64,000 nt of DNA from JAGQOZ01 sp041399205 (lineage in GTDB: Bacteria > Planctomycetota > Planctomycetia > Pirellulales > Pirellulaceae). Position numbers and translations under genes: made by a program. The notes under the pieces are model-generated. The model saw only the letters and a list, made by a program, of their open reading frames with translations, made no database searches and was not told the DNA's origin. The DNA lies in the NCBI GenBank assembly GCA_041399205.1, contig JAWKTK010000007.1, positions 248,001-312,000 on the forward strand, in the 5' to 3' direction. Numbering within the stretch: position 1 is the stretch's first letter; each line of letters opens with the position of its first letter. Below, piece by piece: positions 52,404 through 61,303 of the stretch.

Positions 52404-53611
52404 ATTTGGCGTGGAAGGACATTCGGTACAATTGGGGTCGCTTTGCGCTGACTTGCGTCGGCGTGGGCATGCTGCTGATGATTGTCATTGGCATGGGCGG
52501 AATCTATCGAGGTATCGAGGCGGATGCGACGCTGCTGATTGACACCGTGGAAGCAGATATGTGGGTGGTTCAGCATCAGACGCGAGGCCCCTTCGCCGAG
52601 GTTTCGCAAGTTCCCAGCAACGTCTTGTATCGAACTCGCGCTGTTCCCGGCGTCGCTGGCTCCAGAGAATTCGTCTTTCACACCATTCAGCGAAGTTACC
52701 AAGATCGGCCTATTCGCATTGCGCTGATGGGCCTGAGTTGGCCCGAAGATTACGGTGCATGGATTCAGCTGACCGCGGGTAGGCACTTGCAGCAGGCACA
52801 TCTGGAAATGATTGCCGACGAATCTTTGCAACTGCCGTTGGGCGCAAAAATTCGTCTTGGCAAGGACACGTACCACGTCGTCGGTGTCACTCGGAATCAG
52901 CTCAGCTCGAACGGCGACGGCATTGCCTTCGTGACCACTCGCGATGCGCTGGCCATCCGCTTTGACGTTTCTGGCGAAGCGGTTCGTTTAGAACGAGAAG
53001 CCAGGACGGCGCGTGGTGGCGATGCCGAATTGACTGATTTGCAGCCGAACCTGTTGGAAAATGCTTCGTTGCCGACCAGCCAGATTCCGACCATCGCGCC
53101 GCCGCAACTGAGCGCCGTCATGGTCACACTGCAACCTCAAGCCGACGTGGAAGAAGTGAAGAAAATTATTCAGGGCTGGAGCGATGTTTCCGTCTATTCG
53201 TCTCAAGATCAACGGGACTTGCTGCTGAAAGGTTCCGTAGAGAAAATTCGCAAACAGATCGGACTGTTCCGAGCACTCCTGACCTTGATCGCCGGAATTA
53301 TTATGGCGCTGATTCTGTACACGCTGACATTGGACAAGATTCATTCCATTGCGTTGTTGAAATTGATCGGCGCACCGAACGGCGTCATCTTGCGAATGAT
53401 TTTGCAGCAGGCCGTTTTGCTGGGCGTGATCGGGTTTATGATTGCCGTGGCGCTGGGCCGCAGAATCTATCCCATGTTTCCTCGTCGAGTGGTCATCACG
53501 CAGCACGACCTGCTGCAATTGGCCGTGATTTTGGCGGTCATTTCCGTGTTATCCAGTTTTCTGGGAATCTGGAAGGCGATGCGAGTGCAACCGAACGAGG
53601 CTTTGTCATGA
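52400..53611 (+). CDS. FtsX/DevC-like ABC exporter permease
   Basis: The frame is intact over 403 residues. The first membrane helix (FALTCVGVGMLLMIVIGMG) follows MNLAWKDIRYNWGRF. A large periplasmic domain (about residues 40-285) and three C-terminal helices (LLTLIAGIIMALILYTL, ILQQAVLLGVIGFMIAVALG, LAVILAVISVLSSFLGIW) complete the FtsX/MacB-type topology, and it ends RVQPNEALS, the common tail of these permeases. The order adaptor-permease-ATPase and the single ATPase match the cyanobacterial DevBCA exporters. Both ends overlap the neighbours by ATGA. It moves an unknown lipid, peptide or glycoconjugate outward. Confidence 0.87.
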   Translation: MNLAWKDIRYNWGRFALTCVGVGMLLMIVIGMGGIYRGIEADATLLIDTVEADMWVVQHQTRGPFAEVSQVPSNVLYRTRAVPGVAGSREFVFHTIQRSYQDRPIRIALMGLSWPEDYGAWIQLTAGRHLQQAHLEMIADESLQLPLGAKIRLGKDTYHVVGVTRNQLSSNGDGIAFVTTRDALAIRFDVSGEAVRLEREARTARGGDAELTDLQPNLLENASLPTSQIPTIAPPQLSAVMVTLQPQADVEEVKKIIQGWSDVSVYSSQDQRDLLLKGSVEKIRKQIGLFRALLTLIAGIIMALILYTLTLDKIHSIALLKLIGAPNGVILRMILQQAVLLGVIGFMIAVALGRRIYPMFPRRVVITQHDLLQLAVILAVISVLSSFLGIWKAMRVQPNEALS

Positions 53612-54348
53612 GCGAAATTCGTGAGCGCGGCTTGGCCATTCAAACGGTATCGCTGACCAAAATCTATGGTAGTGGCAACACGGAAGTGGTGGCCATGCGA
53701 GACGTTTCGATGGAAATCCAACAGGGCGAAGTCGTCGCTTTGCTCGGTCCCAGCGGCAGCGGTAAATCGACCTTCTTGACAGCCGTCGGCTTGATCAATC
53801 GTCCGACATCGGGGCAAGTGCATATCGGCGGCGAATTGGTATTGGACGGTCAGACAGCGAAGACCGATCTGCGCGCATTTCGGCGAAGACACATTGGCTT
53901 TGTGTTCCAAAAATCGAATTTGATTCCCTTTCTGTCGGCCGTCGAAAATGTGCAGATAGCGATGGAACTGAACGGGCAGCCTAAAGGGGCGGCAAGGCGG
54001 CGAGCGATGGAGTTGCTGGACTATTTGGGCGTCGCTGATCGTGCGAAAAATCGGCCGTCAATGCTGTCCGGCGGGCAACAACAACGCGTGGCGGTCGCTC
54101 GCGCTTTAGCCAATCAGCCCAGCGTCATCTTAGCGGACGAACCAACTGCGGCGCTGGATGGATTTCGAGGCCGACAAGTGATGGAGCTGTTTGCAAAGGT
54201 AGCGCATCAGCAATCGGCGGGCGTGGTAGTCGTGACGCACGATCATCGTTCGCTGGATGTTTTTGACCGAACTTATGAAATGGAAGATGGTCGAATTCGA
54301 TCATCCACCGCCGGTGCAGTACAAGACAACTCGTTGTCACCAAGATAA
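53608..54348 (+). CDS. ABC exporter ATP-binding protein (LolD/MacB/DevA type)
   Basis: The frame is intact over 246 residues. Walker A is GPSGSGKST, the Q-loop is HIGFVFQKSNLIPFLSAVEN, the signature is MLSGGQQQRVAVARALANQP, Walker B is VILADEPTAALD, and the H-loop is VVVTHDHRSLD. The sequence LTKIYGSGNTEVVAMRDVSM at the front is typical of the LolD/MacB branch. It powers the exporter formed with the two preceding genes, and its start overlaps the stop of the permease gene. The gene ends 6 bp from the convergent cutC-like gene. Confidence 0.9.
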   Translation: MSEIRERGLAIQTVSLTKIYGSGNTEVVAMRDVSMEIQQGEVVALLGPSGSGKSTFLTAVGLINRPTSGQVHIGGELVLDGQTAKTDLRAFRRRHIGFVFQKSNLIPFLSAVENVQIAMELNGQPKGAARRRAMELLDYLGVADRAKNRPSMLSGGQQQRVAVARALANQPSVILADEPTAALDGFRGRQVMELFAKVAHQQSAGVVVVTHDHRSLDVFDRTYEMEDGRIRSSTAGAVQDNSLSPR

Positions 54349-54354
54349 CCGCCG

Positions 54355-55437
54355 TCAATCGCGATTCAACAAGCCGCTCAAATTCGCCGCCAACCACGAT
54401 TGTTGCGTAACGGCATATTCTGGGTTTCGCATGAATTGGGATTCGAAACCGTAGCCGCACACCGGACAGACAAAAATCGGCCGGTCCGCATCAAAATGAT
54501 TGACTTCGGCCGCTGTGTTCTGCAAATCATGCAAGTCCGCATACAACGTTTCACATTCGTAGCAAAACACCATGGGGTGCTGGCAAGTGGAACACTGAAA
54601 CGGAAACAAGTTTTCATTGCCGCAACAGTGGAATAGACTGACGTCTAAGTCGGCAGTGGTCACGGGCCGCTGAGATAATTGACTCGGATCAAGCTTCGCC
54701 AGCTGACAAATACGCGTCACTATCTCCAGCGAAGTCACTTTTCTTAGAAATTCGTCCGGCGCCACAGTCGAACTCATCGGCACGTCCGTTCGCCGAAAAC
54801 GCATGGGACTCGTTTGTGTCATACTGCCGCTGAAATGTACTTCGCGAACGCCTGTCTGTTCGATAATTCGCTGCACGTTTTGCTGGCTGACGCCGCAACC
54901 CGCCATAACGCTCAACCGCCCTTCAGCTTGACGAACCAACTGCTGAATGACCGCAATTCCGTCAGCCGCATTCGAATGACAACCAGATGTCAGCAATCGG
55001 TGACAACCGAGCTGGATAATGGACTCCAAATTTTCATCGGGCGAACGGCCCACATCGAACGCGCGGTGGAACGTAATCTCCAAACCATCTGCAGCGGCAA
55101 CCAGCGCTTGGCAAACATCTTGATCAACATCGCCATCGGGTGTTAACGCGCCAATCACAATGCCGCGAATCCCGGTCTGGCGAAGCGATTGGATGTCTCG
55201 CCGCATGACATCGACTTCTTCGGGCGAATAACAAAAATCACCGCCTCGGCATCGAATCATCACCATCACCGGCAGTGGAACGGCCGCTATTACGGCTTCC
55301 GTCATGCCGAGACTGGGCGTGGTACCGCCTTCGAGTAAATTCGCGCACAACTCCAGCCGATCGGCACCAGCTTGGTGGGCCGCTCGAGCTCCCGCTACCG
55401 AATCAATGCAGATTTCGCACGTAATAACAGCCATTTC
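54355..55437 (-). CDS. cutC: CutC-family protein with C-terminal zinc-ribbon extension
   Basis: The frame is intact, 360 residues from the ATG at 55437 (behind GGAAGGGCTGAA). Residues 1 to about 245 are a CutC TIM barrel: ITCEICIDSVAGARAAHQAG, ADRLELCANLLEGGTTPSLG, MVMIRCRGGDFCYSPEE and ITFHRAFDV are all family signatures, as is RLLTSGCHSNAADG. CutC proteins were linked to copper homeostasis, but their biochemical role is unsettled. The last 110 residues hold four Cys-x-x-Cys-type pairs (FHCCGNENLFPFQCSTC, VFCYECETLY, FVCPVCGYGFESQFM), a zinc-ribbon-like domain not part of usual CutC. The gene is convergent with the exporter ATPase. Confidence 0.82.
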   Translation of the reverse strand, partial: EMAVITCEICIDSVAGARAAHQAGADRLELCANLLEGGTTPSLGMTEAVIAAVPLPVMVMIRCRGGDFCYSPEEVDVMRRDIQSLRQTGIRGIVIGALTPDGDVDQDVCQALVAAADGLEITFHRAFDVGRSPDENLESIIQLGCHRLLTSGCHSNAADGIAVIQQLVRQAEGRLSVMAGCGVSQQNVQRIIEQTGVREVHFSGSMTQTSPMRFRRTDVPMSSTVAPDEFLRKVTSLEIVTRICQLAKLDPSQLSQRPVTTADLDVSLFHCCGNENLFPFQCSTCQHPMVFCYECETLYADLHDLQNTAAEVNHFDADRPIFVCPVCGYGFESQFMRNPEYAVTQQSWLAANLSGLLNRD

Positions 55438-55688
55438 AGCCCTTCCAGGAACGATTCGAAAAAGGTGGTTTTGACAAGGCATTGCGAATCACCACTCCGC
55501 TCATGCCACAACCGCGTAGATGGAATCCAAAACTGCAGTTTCAACGTAGCGTATTCCTTTCGAAACATCCAAGCCCTGAATCGCCAGAAATTGGAAACGA
55601 AACAATTGTTCACGGTACCGAAGACCGTTATGTTGTCCAGATTCAGTTTGAGCGATTTCGAAGAATTGCGGCTTTGAGGAAGGAAATA

Positions 55689-56437
55689 ATGAAGAATACC
55701 ATCACGTTTTCTATTTGAATCGTCGCGGTATTATCGTCGGCGATTTGGGCAGGCGAATTAAGTTTAAGCGGTCCGATCACCGACGACGTTAGTTCCGGGA
55801 TTTCGTCTGCTGTCACTTATACGCACGCCATCAGCGGCGGGACGGCGGTTACCGTAAACGGAGTTGACTTTGCGGCACTCACCCCGACGGAAACACCAGC
55901 TAATTTCAGTTGGGACACTGGCGGCTTGACCAAGAACATGGTTACTGCCAATTTTGGTGATTGACGGACGGCGGGAGTGTCACTGGCCCGGAAGTTGTTT
56001 CTTTGCTTAAGGATTTCACTTACTCGGGCAACGGAGCAAACCAGCCGGCATCTCAGACATTTACTCTGTCTGGTCTTACCCCAGGCCAAGACTACGATTT
56101 TCGTTTCTACATTCGACCTTGGGATACCGAAGGCAGTGGCCGCGAAATCGACTTCACCTTTACCAACGGTAGCGGTAGACACCGTCGCAGGACCAGAAGA
56201 TCGTCCAGGCACGGTTCTTGGTACGGGCGATGAATTAGCGCATTCTATCTAAGCTACGCGTATACCGCCCAAGGTGACACCTTGTCGATCAATACAGCCG
56301 TTGGAAGTGACGTGGCCAATTCGGGCAGCTTTCACATGTACGGCCTGACCAACCAAGTGGTGCCTGAACCACAAGGGTTCGCGATGCTGGCCATGGCTGG
56401 ATTGATGCTGATGGGCGTCTTGCGACGTCGTCGCTAG
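55689..56437 (+). pseudogene. PEP-CTERM sorting-signal protein, disrupted
   Basis: It starts at an ATG at 55689 behind GAGGAAGGAAATA. The N-terminus is a signal peptide interrupted by an in-frame TGA at codon 10 (MKNTITFSI, stop, IVAVLSSAIWAGELSLSG). The body is a beta-rich secreted domain (ISGGTAVTVNGVDFAALTPT, FTLSGLTPGQDYDFRFYIRP). The C-terminus VPEPQGFAMLAMAGLMLMGV then RRRR is a textbook PEP-CTERM signal, recognised by exosortase for surface sorting. Frame changes occur near 55962, 56172 and 56235. About 248 codons. No exosortase gene is in the window. A terminator follows at 56474. Confidence 0.75.
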
Positions 56438-56473
56438 GGCCTTGATTGGCAATGTTTCGGACAACAAACCTTA

Positions 56474-56505
56474 ATGCCGACTCCGCTGGAGTCGGCATTT
56501 TTTTT
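56474..56505 (+). terminator. Rho-independent terminator after the PEP-CTERM gene
   Basis: ATGCCGACTCC, GCT, GGAGTCGGCAT forms a perfect 11-bp stem with a 3-base loop, followed by a run of T residues. It lies 36 bases after the PEP-CTERM stop and before the CotH-type gene. Confidence 0.92.
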
Positions 56506-56606
56506 GTGCCATTGTTTCGCGAATATTTGCTTCGTCTTGTAAATCTGGATTGTTACAATCTTATCGATCCAGTTTTCTATCGTGGTGGCTGATTAGGAGC
56601 GAAGTT

Positions 56607-59600
56607 ATGGCGGTTCGAAAATGGTGGCAATTTTCTAAGCAAAATCTGAGGCATCCGCATCGCCGGACCATTCTAAGAACAGAAGCATTGGAAGTTCGCA
56701 CCGTCCTGGATGCTCGGTTGGTGATTTCCGAAGTCGTCGCCAATAACGATTTTGGCATCGAAGATGACGATGGTGATCGAGTTGACTGGATTGAACTCCA
56801 TAATGCCGGTGACCAAGCGGCCAATTTATCGGGCTGGCATTTAACGGATGATTCGGAAAATCTCCAGCTGTGGTCGTTTCCTGACGTAACGCTGCAACCC
56901 CAGGATTATTTGGTCGTCTACGCGTCTGGCAAGGACCGCGTTGCCGCCGCCTCGCCACTGCACACTAATTTCCGTCTGGACAACGATGGAGAATTTCTGG
57001 CTCTGGTCCAGCCCAACGGCACGACTGTTGAGCATCAGTACGCTCCGTTCGGCGCCCTGCTGCCTGACCGAGCGTTTGGTTTGGCGCAAAGCGTAGAATC
57101 CATCGCACTGTTCGAACCGACGTCGCCGGTTCGAACCATCGTGCCGACCAGCGAATTGGCGGAAGCGGTCGCAAGCGGCAGTTGGACAATGCCCGAATTT
57201 GACGATTCGTCGTGGATCGTCGGCGTAGGCGGCGTCGGTTTTGAACAAGCCACGGAATTCGATCCGTACATCGGCACCGACATGGAAGCTCAAATGTTTG
57301 GCGTGAATTCCTCGGCGCTGATTCGCATTCCATTTGACGTTGCCAATCCGTTTGCCATCACGGACATGTCATTCCAGCTGCAATACGATGACGGTTTTGT
57401 GGCCTATCTGAATGGAGTCAAGATTGCGGAAGCGAATTCGCCGGACGAACTGGCCTGGGACACTCGCTCGACGGGAACGCACCGAGACACGCTGGCGGTC
57501 CAGTTTGAATCGTTCGATGTGACACCTTTCGTTCACCTACTTCAACCAACGAATAACATTCTGGCCATTCACGGCATGAATAGCGGCACTTCGTCAGACG
57601 ACTTTTTGATCGCTGCGAAGCTAGATGCCTTTCAACCTGGTTCGCTGGAATCATTGCCGCCCGGCTTTTTCGCCAAAGCAACTCCCGGACGTCCCAACGG
57701 AATTATCGTCTATTCGGGTTTGGTGAATGACGTGCAAGCGGACAGGCTGCGAGGTTTTTACGACAGCGCTTTTGACGTGCAGCTGACCAGCGGCACTGCG
57801 GGTGCGACAATCATATTCACGACCGATGGCAGCCAACCCACATTGGAAAACGGGACACCGATTTCGCCCGCGATTGCCGACGAATTTGTGTCGTCAACGG
57901 TTTCTATTGGCAAAACCACCACGTTGCGCGCCGCCGCATTTAAAGACGGTTTTCTGACCAGCAAGATCATGACGCAAACGTATTTGATGCTGGCCGACGT
58001 CATTCAGCAAGACGTTCAAGCGACCATCAATGCCGGTTTTCCAGAAACGTGGGGCCGTTACGAACCAGACTATGGTGTCGATCCCGATGTGGTTGGTCCG
58101 AACGATCAATACGATGGCGAATTCGCCGCACAGATTTTTGACGCGCTCAAGGCAGCGCCCACCGTTTCCATCACCACGGACATCACAAATCTTTTCGGCG
58201 AAAATGGCATCTACGAAAATTCAGTGCGCAGCGGAGCGGAATGGGAGCGGCCGATCAGCGTAGAAATCATGATGCCGGACGGTTCGAATCAAATCCAAGT
58301 GGATGCGGGCCTGCGCATCGCTGGTGACAACGTGCGGAACTTTGCCAATTCCAAAAAGCAATCGATGCGATTGGAGTTTCGATCAGAATACGGCGCTACC
58401 AAACTTCGCTTTCCGCTGTACGAAGATGCCGACGCGGTCGATTCATTTGACACCATTATCTTGCGCGGTGCCTATAACGACGGCTGGGTGCATACGCCCA
58501 ATACCACTCAGTTTATTCGCGACGAATGGGCAAGAACCACGCTGCGGATGATGGGGCAACCTCAAGTGCATGGCCGTTTTGTGCACGTCTACCTAAACGG
58601 ATTTTATTGGGGAGTTTACAATGCGGTCGAACGCCCCGTGGCCTCGTTCGCCTCTGATTATTTCGGTGGAAACAAAGACGAATGGGACGCATTGAATACC
58701 GGTTCGGTTCGTGATGGCAATGGCGAAGCCTGGGCCGACCTCCGGCGGATTGCTCGTGAAGCCAACACGGAAGACCAGCAGGCCAGCAACGCTGCGCTCC
58801 AACAACTGCTGGGCAACCATCCCGACGGCACTCCCAATCCGCAGCAGGAAGTAATTTTGGATGTTGACAATTACATCGACTATCTGATTGTCAATTTCTA
58901 CGGCGGCAACACCGACTGGCCTGGCAGAAATTACTATGCCGCTCGGCAACGAGGTTCGGACAGCACCGGCTTCAAATTCTTTGCGTGGGATACGGAGAAA
59001 ATTCTGGATCACGGCGAAGGTTCCACGCTGACCACCAATAATGTGAGTGTGTCGGACGGTGTGGCAGTGGCGTATCGGTACTTGCTAAGCAACGACGAAT
59101 TCCGACTGCGGTTTGCCGATCACATTCATCGGCATTTCTTCAACGGCGGTGTCCTGGCCGTGAATCCCGACAGCCCGGCGTGGGATCCGCAAGATCCTGA
59201 CAAAAACATGCCCGCTCAAACGTACGCCGCCATTGCTGATCGCATCGAATTGGCATTAATTGCCGAATCCGCTCGATGGGGCGACACACAATCGACTTCC
59301 ACCAGAAACGATGGTCGAACGTATACGGTGGACGATTGGCGAGCGAAACGAGATGATCTGTACGAAAAATACTTTCCGAACCGTTCGCAGATTGTGTTGA
59401 ACTATTTTGTACGAGCGGACCTTTATCCCGAAGTCGTCGCTCCGATCTTCAATCAACATGGAGGCAGTATCGACGCCAACTTTTCGCTGGAAATGACTTC
59501 GCCCGGCACCATTTACTATACGCTGGACGGATCGGATCCCCGACGCAGTTCGCTGGAACCCGGTGTGACCGAAGCCGGCGTTCGCTCGACGGCAATCGAA

Positions 59601-60665
59601 TATTCCGGTCCAATTGCCTTGCCCGCTGGAGCAATGGTGAAAGCCAGAACCTTGGTCGACGGAGTTTGGAGTGCCTTGAACGAAGCAACCTTTACCGTGG
59701 CCAACAATCCGATTCGCATTGCCGAAATCATGTACAACCCCAGCGATCGTGACACCAACGGACGGGACAATGACGAATTTGAGTTTGTGGAATTGATCAA
59801 CACTTCGACCACGGAAACAATCCATCTGGCCGGCTACCGCTTTACAGACGGCATTGAATTCACGTTCGATGACGTATCGTTGGCACCACAAGAGCGATTG
59901 GTAGTGGTTGCCAACCAGGCGGCGTTCCAGCAACGGTATGGTTCGGACTTGCCGGTGGCCGGCGAATATGGCACGACACCAGACGCATTCCGGCTCAGCA
60001 ATAGCGGCGAAACACTGCGATTGGTTGATTCCGTCGGCGGCATTGTGCACGAAGTCACCTACAGCGACGACTGGATTGCCAGTACCGACGGAGTCGGTGC
60101 GTCTCTGACCGCCATCAATGATCTACCGAATCAAGACGAAGCGGAAGTCAGCCGCTGGCGCGCCAGTGTTCCGGTTGGTGGTTCCCCGGGCCGAACCGAA
60201 CAACTGGACGTCAACGGAGATGGAGAATCAACCATCGCCGACGTCGATTTGTTCTGTAGCGCGTTGCAAGCGAACGTGACGCAATATGATCTGAACGGCG
60301 ATAACCGCCTGGATATTCAAGACATGGCAATGGTCATTCAAAGCATTCTGAGAATTCCGTATGGCGATTCCAATCTTGATGGTCGATTCGATTCGGCCGA
60401 TCTGGCGTTGGTGTTCCAAGCCGCCGAATATGAAGACCAGTTCGTGCGTAATTCTCGCTGGTCCGAAGGAGATTGGAACTGCGATGGCGACTTCACCGCT
60501 CGCGATATCGTCGACACGTTTGTTTTTGGAGAATATTCGTTGCCCGCAGCAATGGCAACCGGGCAGGCGGCTGCACACACCGCGAAGATACGAGACATCG
60601 CGGCGGCATTAGCCGTAGACATGGCGTTTAGTACGGAACGCAGTAATCTCTCAATTCGGCGATAA
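56607..60665 (+). CDS. Lamin-tail / CotH / chitobiase-C / dockerin secreted protein
   Basis: The frame is intact, 1352 residues from the ATG at 56607 (behind TTAGGAGCGAAGTT). In order: a basic N-terminus with LRTEALEVRTVL (LE-x-R signature); lamin-tail domain about 35-150 (RVDWIELHNAGDQAANLSGW); a jelly-roll segment (DDSSWIVGVGGVGFE); CHB_HEX-C-like domain about 395-430 (IFTTDGSQPTLENG); CotH-kinase-like domain about 510-830 (APTVSITTDITNLFGENGI, FKFFAWDTEKILDHGEG); a second CHB_HEX-C (TIYYTLDGSDPRRSS); a second lamin-tail about 1034-1168; and three EF-hand-like dockerin motifs (LDVNGDGESTIADVD, GDSNLDGRFDSADLALVFQA, EGDWNCDGDFTARDIV). Exported; CotH domains can phosphorylate proteins, but activity here is not shown. 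Its end overlaps the convergent hypothetical gene by 38 bp. Confidence 0.88.
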   Translation: MAVRKWWQFSKQNLRHPHRRTILRTEALEVRTVLDARLVISEVVANNDFGIEDDDGDRVDWIELHNAGDQAANLSGWHLTDDSENLQLWSFPDVTLQPQDYLVVYASGKDRVAAASPLHTNFRLDNDGEFLALVQPNGTTVEHQYAPFGALLPDRAFGLAQSVESIALFEPTSPVRTIVPTSELAEAVASGSWTMPEFDDSSWIVGVGGVGFEQATEFDPYIGTDMEAQMFGVNSSALIRIPFDVANPFAITDMSFQLQYDDGFVAYLNGVKIAEANSPDELAWDTRSTGTHRDTLAVQFESFDVTPFVHLLQPTNNILAIHGMNSGTSSDDFLIAAKLDAFQPGSLESLPPGFFAKATPGRPNGIIVYSGLVNDVQADRLRGFYDSAFDVQLTSGTAGATIIFTTDGSQPTLENGTPISPAIADEFVSSTVSIGKTTTLRAAAFKDGFLTSKIMTQTYLMLADVIQQDVQATINAGFPETWGRYEPDYGVDPDVVGPNDQYDGEFAAQIFDALKAAPTVSITTDITNLFGENGIYENSVRSGAEWERPISVEIMMPDGSNQIQVDAGLRIAGDNVRNFANSKKQSMRLEFRSEYGATKLRFPLYEDADAVDSFDTIILRGAYNDGWVHTPNTTQFIRDEWARTTLRMMGQPQVHGRFVHVYLNGFYWGVYNAVERPVASFASDYFGGNKDEWDALNTGSVRDGNGEAWADLRRIAREANTEDQQASNAALQQLLGNHPDGTPNPQQEVILDVDNYIDYLIVNFYGGNTDWPGRNYYAARQRGSDSTGFKFFAWDTEKILDHGEGSTLTTNNVSVSDGVAVAYRYLLSNDEFRLRFADHIHRHFFNGGVLAVNPDSPAWDPQDPDKNMPAQTYAAIADRIELALIAESARWGDTQSTSTRNDGRTYTVDDWRAKRDDLYEKYFPNRSQIVLNYFVRADLYPEVVAPIFNQHGGSIDANFSLEMTSPGTIYYTLDGSDPRRSSLEPGVTEAGVRSTAIEYSGPIALPAGAMVKARTLVDGVWSALNEATFTVANNPIRIAEIMYNPSDRDTNGRDNDEFEFVELINTSTTETIHLAGYRFTDGIEFTFDDVSLAPQERLVVVANQAAFQQRYGSDLPVAGEYGTTPDAFRLSNSGETLRLVDSVGGIVHEVTYSDDWIASTDGVGASLTAINDLPNQDEAEVSRWRASVPVGGSPGRTEQLDVNGDGESTIADVDLFCSALQANVTQYDLNGDNRLDIQDMAMVIQSILRIPYGDSNLDGRFDSADLALVFQAAEYEDQFVRNSRWSEGDWNCDGDFTARDIVDTFVFGEYSLPAAMATGQAAAHTAKIRDIAAALAVDMAFSTERSNLSIRR

Positions 60666-61269
60666 TTTTTTCCACTTCCTGATCACTGGGATCAGGGGCA
60701 ATGGCGGTAAAATAGTTGTCGTCGATGCCAAACATCTTCTTGCGGGCGTGCGCTTCGTCTGGATGCTCGTCTACCAGCACATCGCCTAACTCAAAATCGT
60801 TATCCCAAAGAACGGCGTCTGCCAAGCACTCGACCATCAGTTGCCATTCGCCGTGATCGTCGCAGTCGACGCCGGGAACGTGATCCGAATCTGCGCCGTC
60901 TGCCTCTAGTACTTCCTCTACTGCCGCGAGAATCGAATGTCGAACTTCATATTCTTCCGGTTCATCGGGAAACAGGCGGTTTCCATCGGCTTCAAGTTGA
61001 GCTAGTTCTGCTGCGACGTCGAACAGGCAAGCGACTGCCGCTTCGTTGATGGCGGTAAGTTCTACCGGTTCGAATTCTTCCGACAACAAACCTCGCGCCA
61101 CTTCCAACATTACCGCCCATTTAGCCGGCTGCGTCAGATCATTGAACGCTTGAACCGAAAAATCAAGTTCTTCCGAAACTTGATCAATGAAACTTGCCAA
61201 TGCAAGCCTCACAAGTTCTGCCTCGGCGCCTTGCAACGTGCGTACACCTCGACTTGTTTTCCAAACCAT
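60628..61269 (-). CDS. Hypothetical acidic protein
   Basis: The frame is intact, 213 residues from the ATG at 61269 (behind CAGGAGAGAAGCCG). It begins MVWKTSRGVRTLQGAEAELV and is rich in Glu and Asp. It contains FPDEPEEYEVRHSILAAVEE, GVDCDDHGEWQLMVECLADA and the segment FELGDVLVDEHPDEAHARKK. There is no signal peptide or membrane helix, so it is probably cytoplasmic. I do not recognise the family. Its 3' end overlaps the convergent CotH-type gene, and it starts 35 bp after the DUF1080 gene, suggesting co-transcription. Confidence 0.7.
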   Translation of the reverse strand: MVWKTSRGVRTLQGAEAELVRLALASFIDQVSEELDFSVQAFNDLTQPAKWAVMLEVARGLLSEEFEPVELTAINEAAVACLFDVAAELAQLEADGNRLFPDEPEEYEVRHSILAAVEEVLEADGADSDHVPGVDCDDHGEWQLMVECLADAVLWDNDFELGDVLVDEHPDEAHARKKMFGIDDNYFTAIAPDPSDQEVEKIIAELRDYCVPY

Positions 61270-61303
61270 CGGCTTCTCTCCTGATTGCAATGAAGCGTGT
61301 AGA

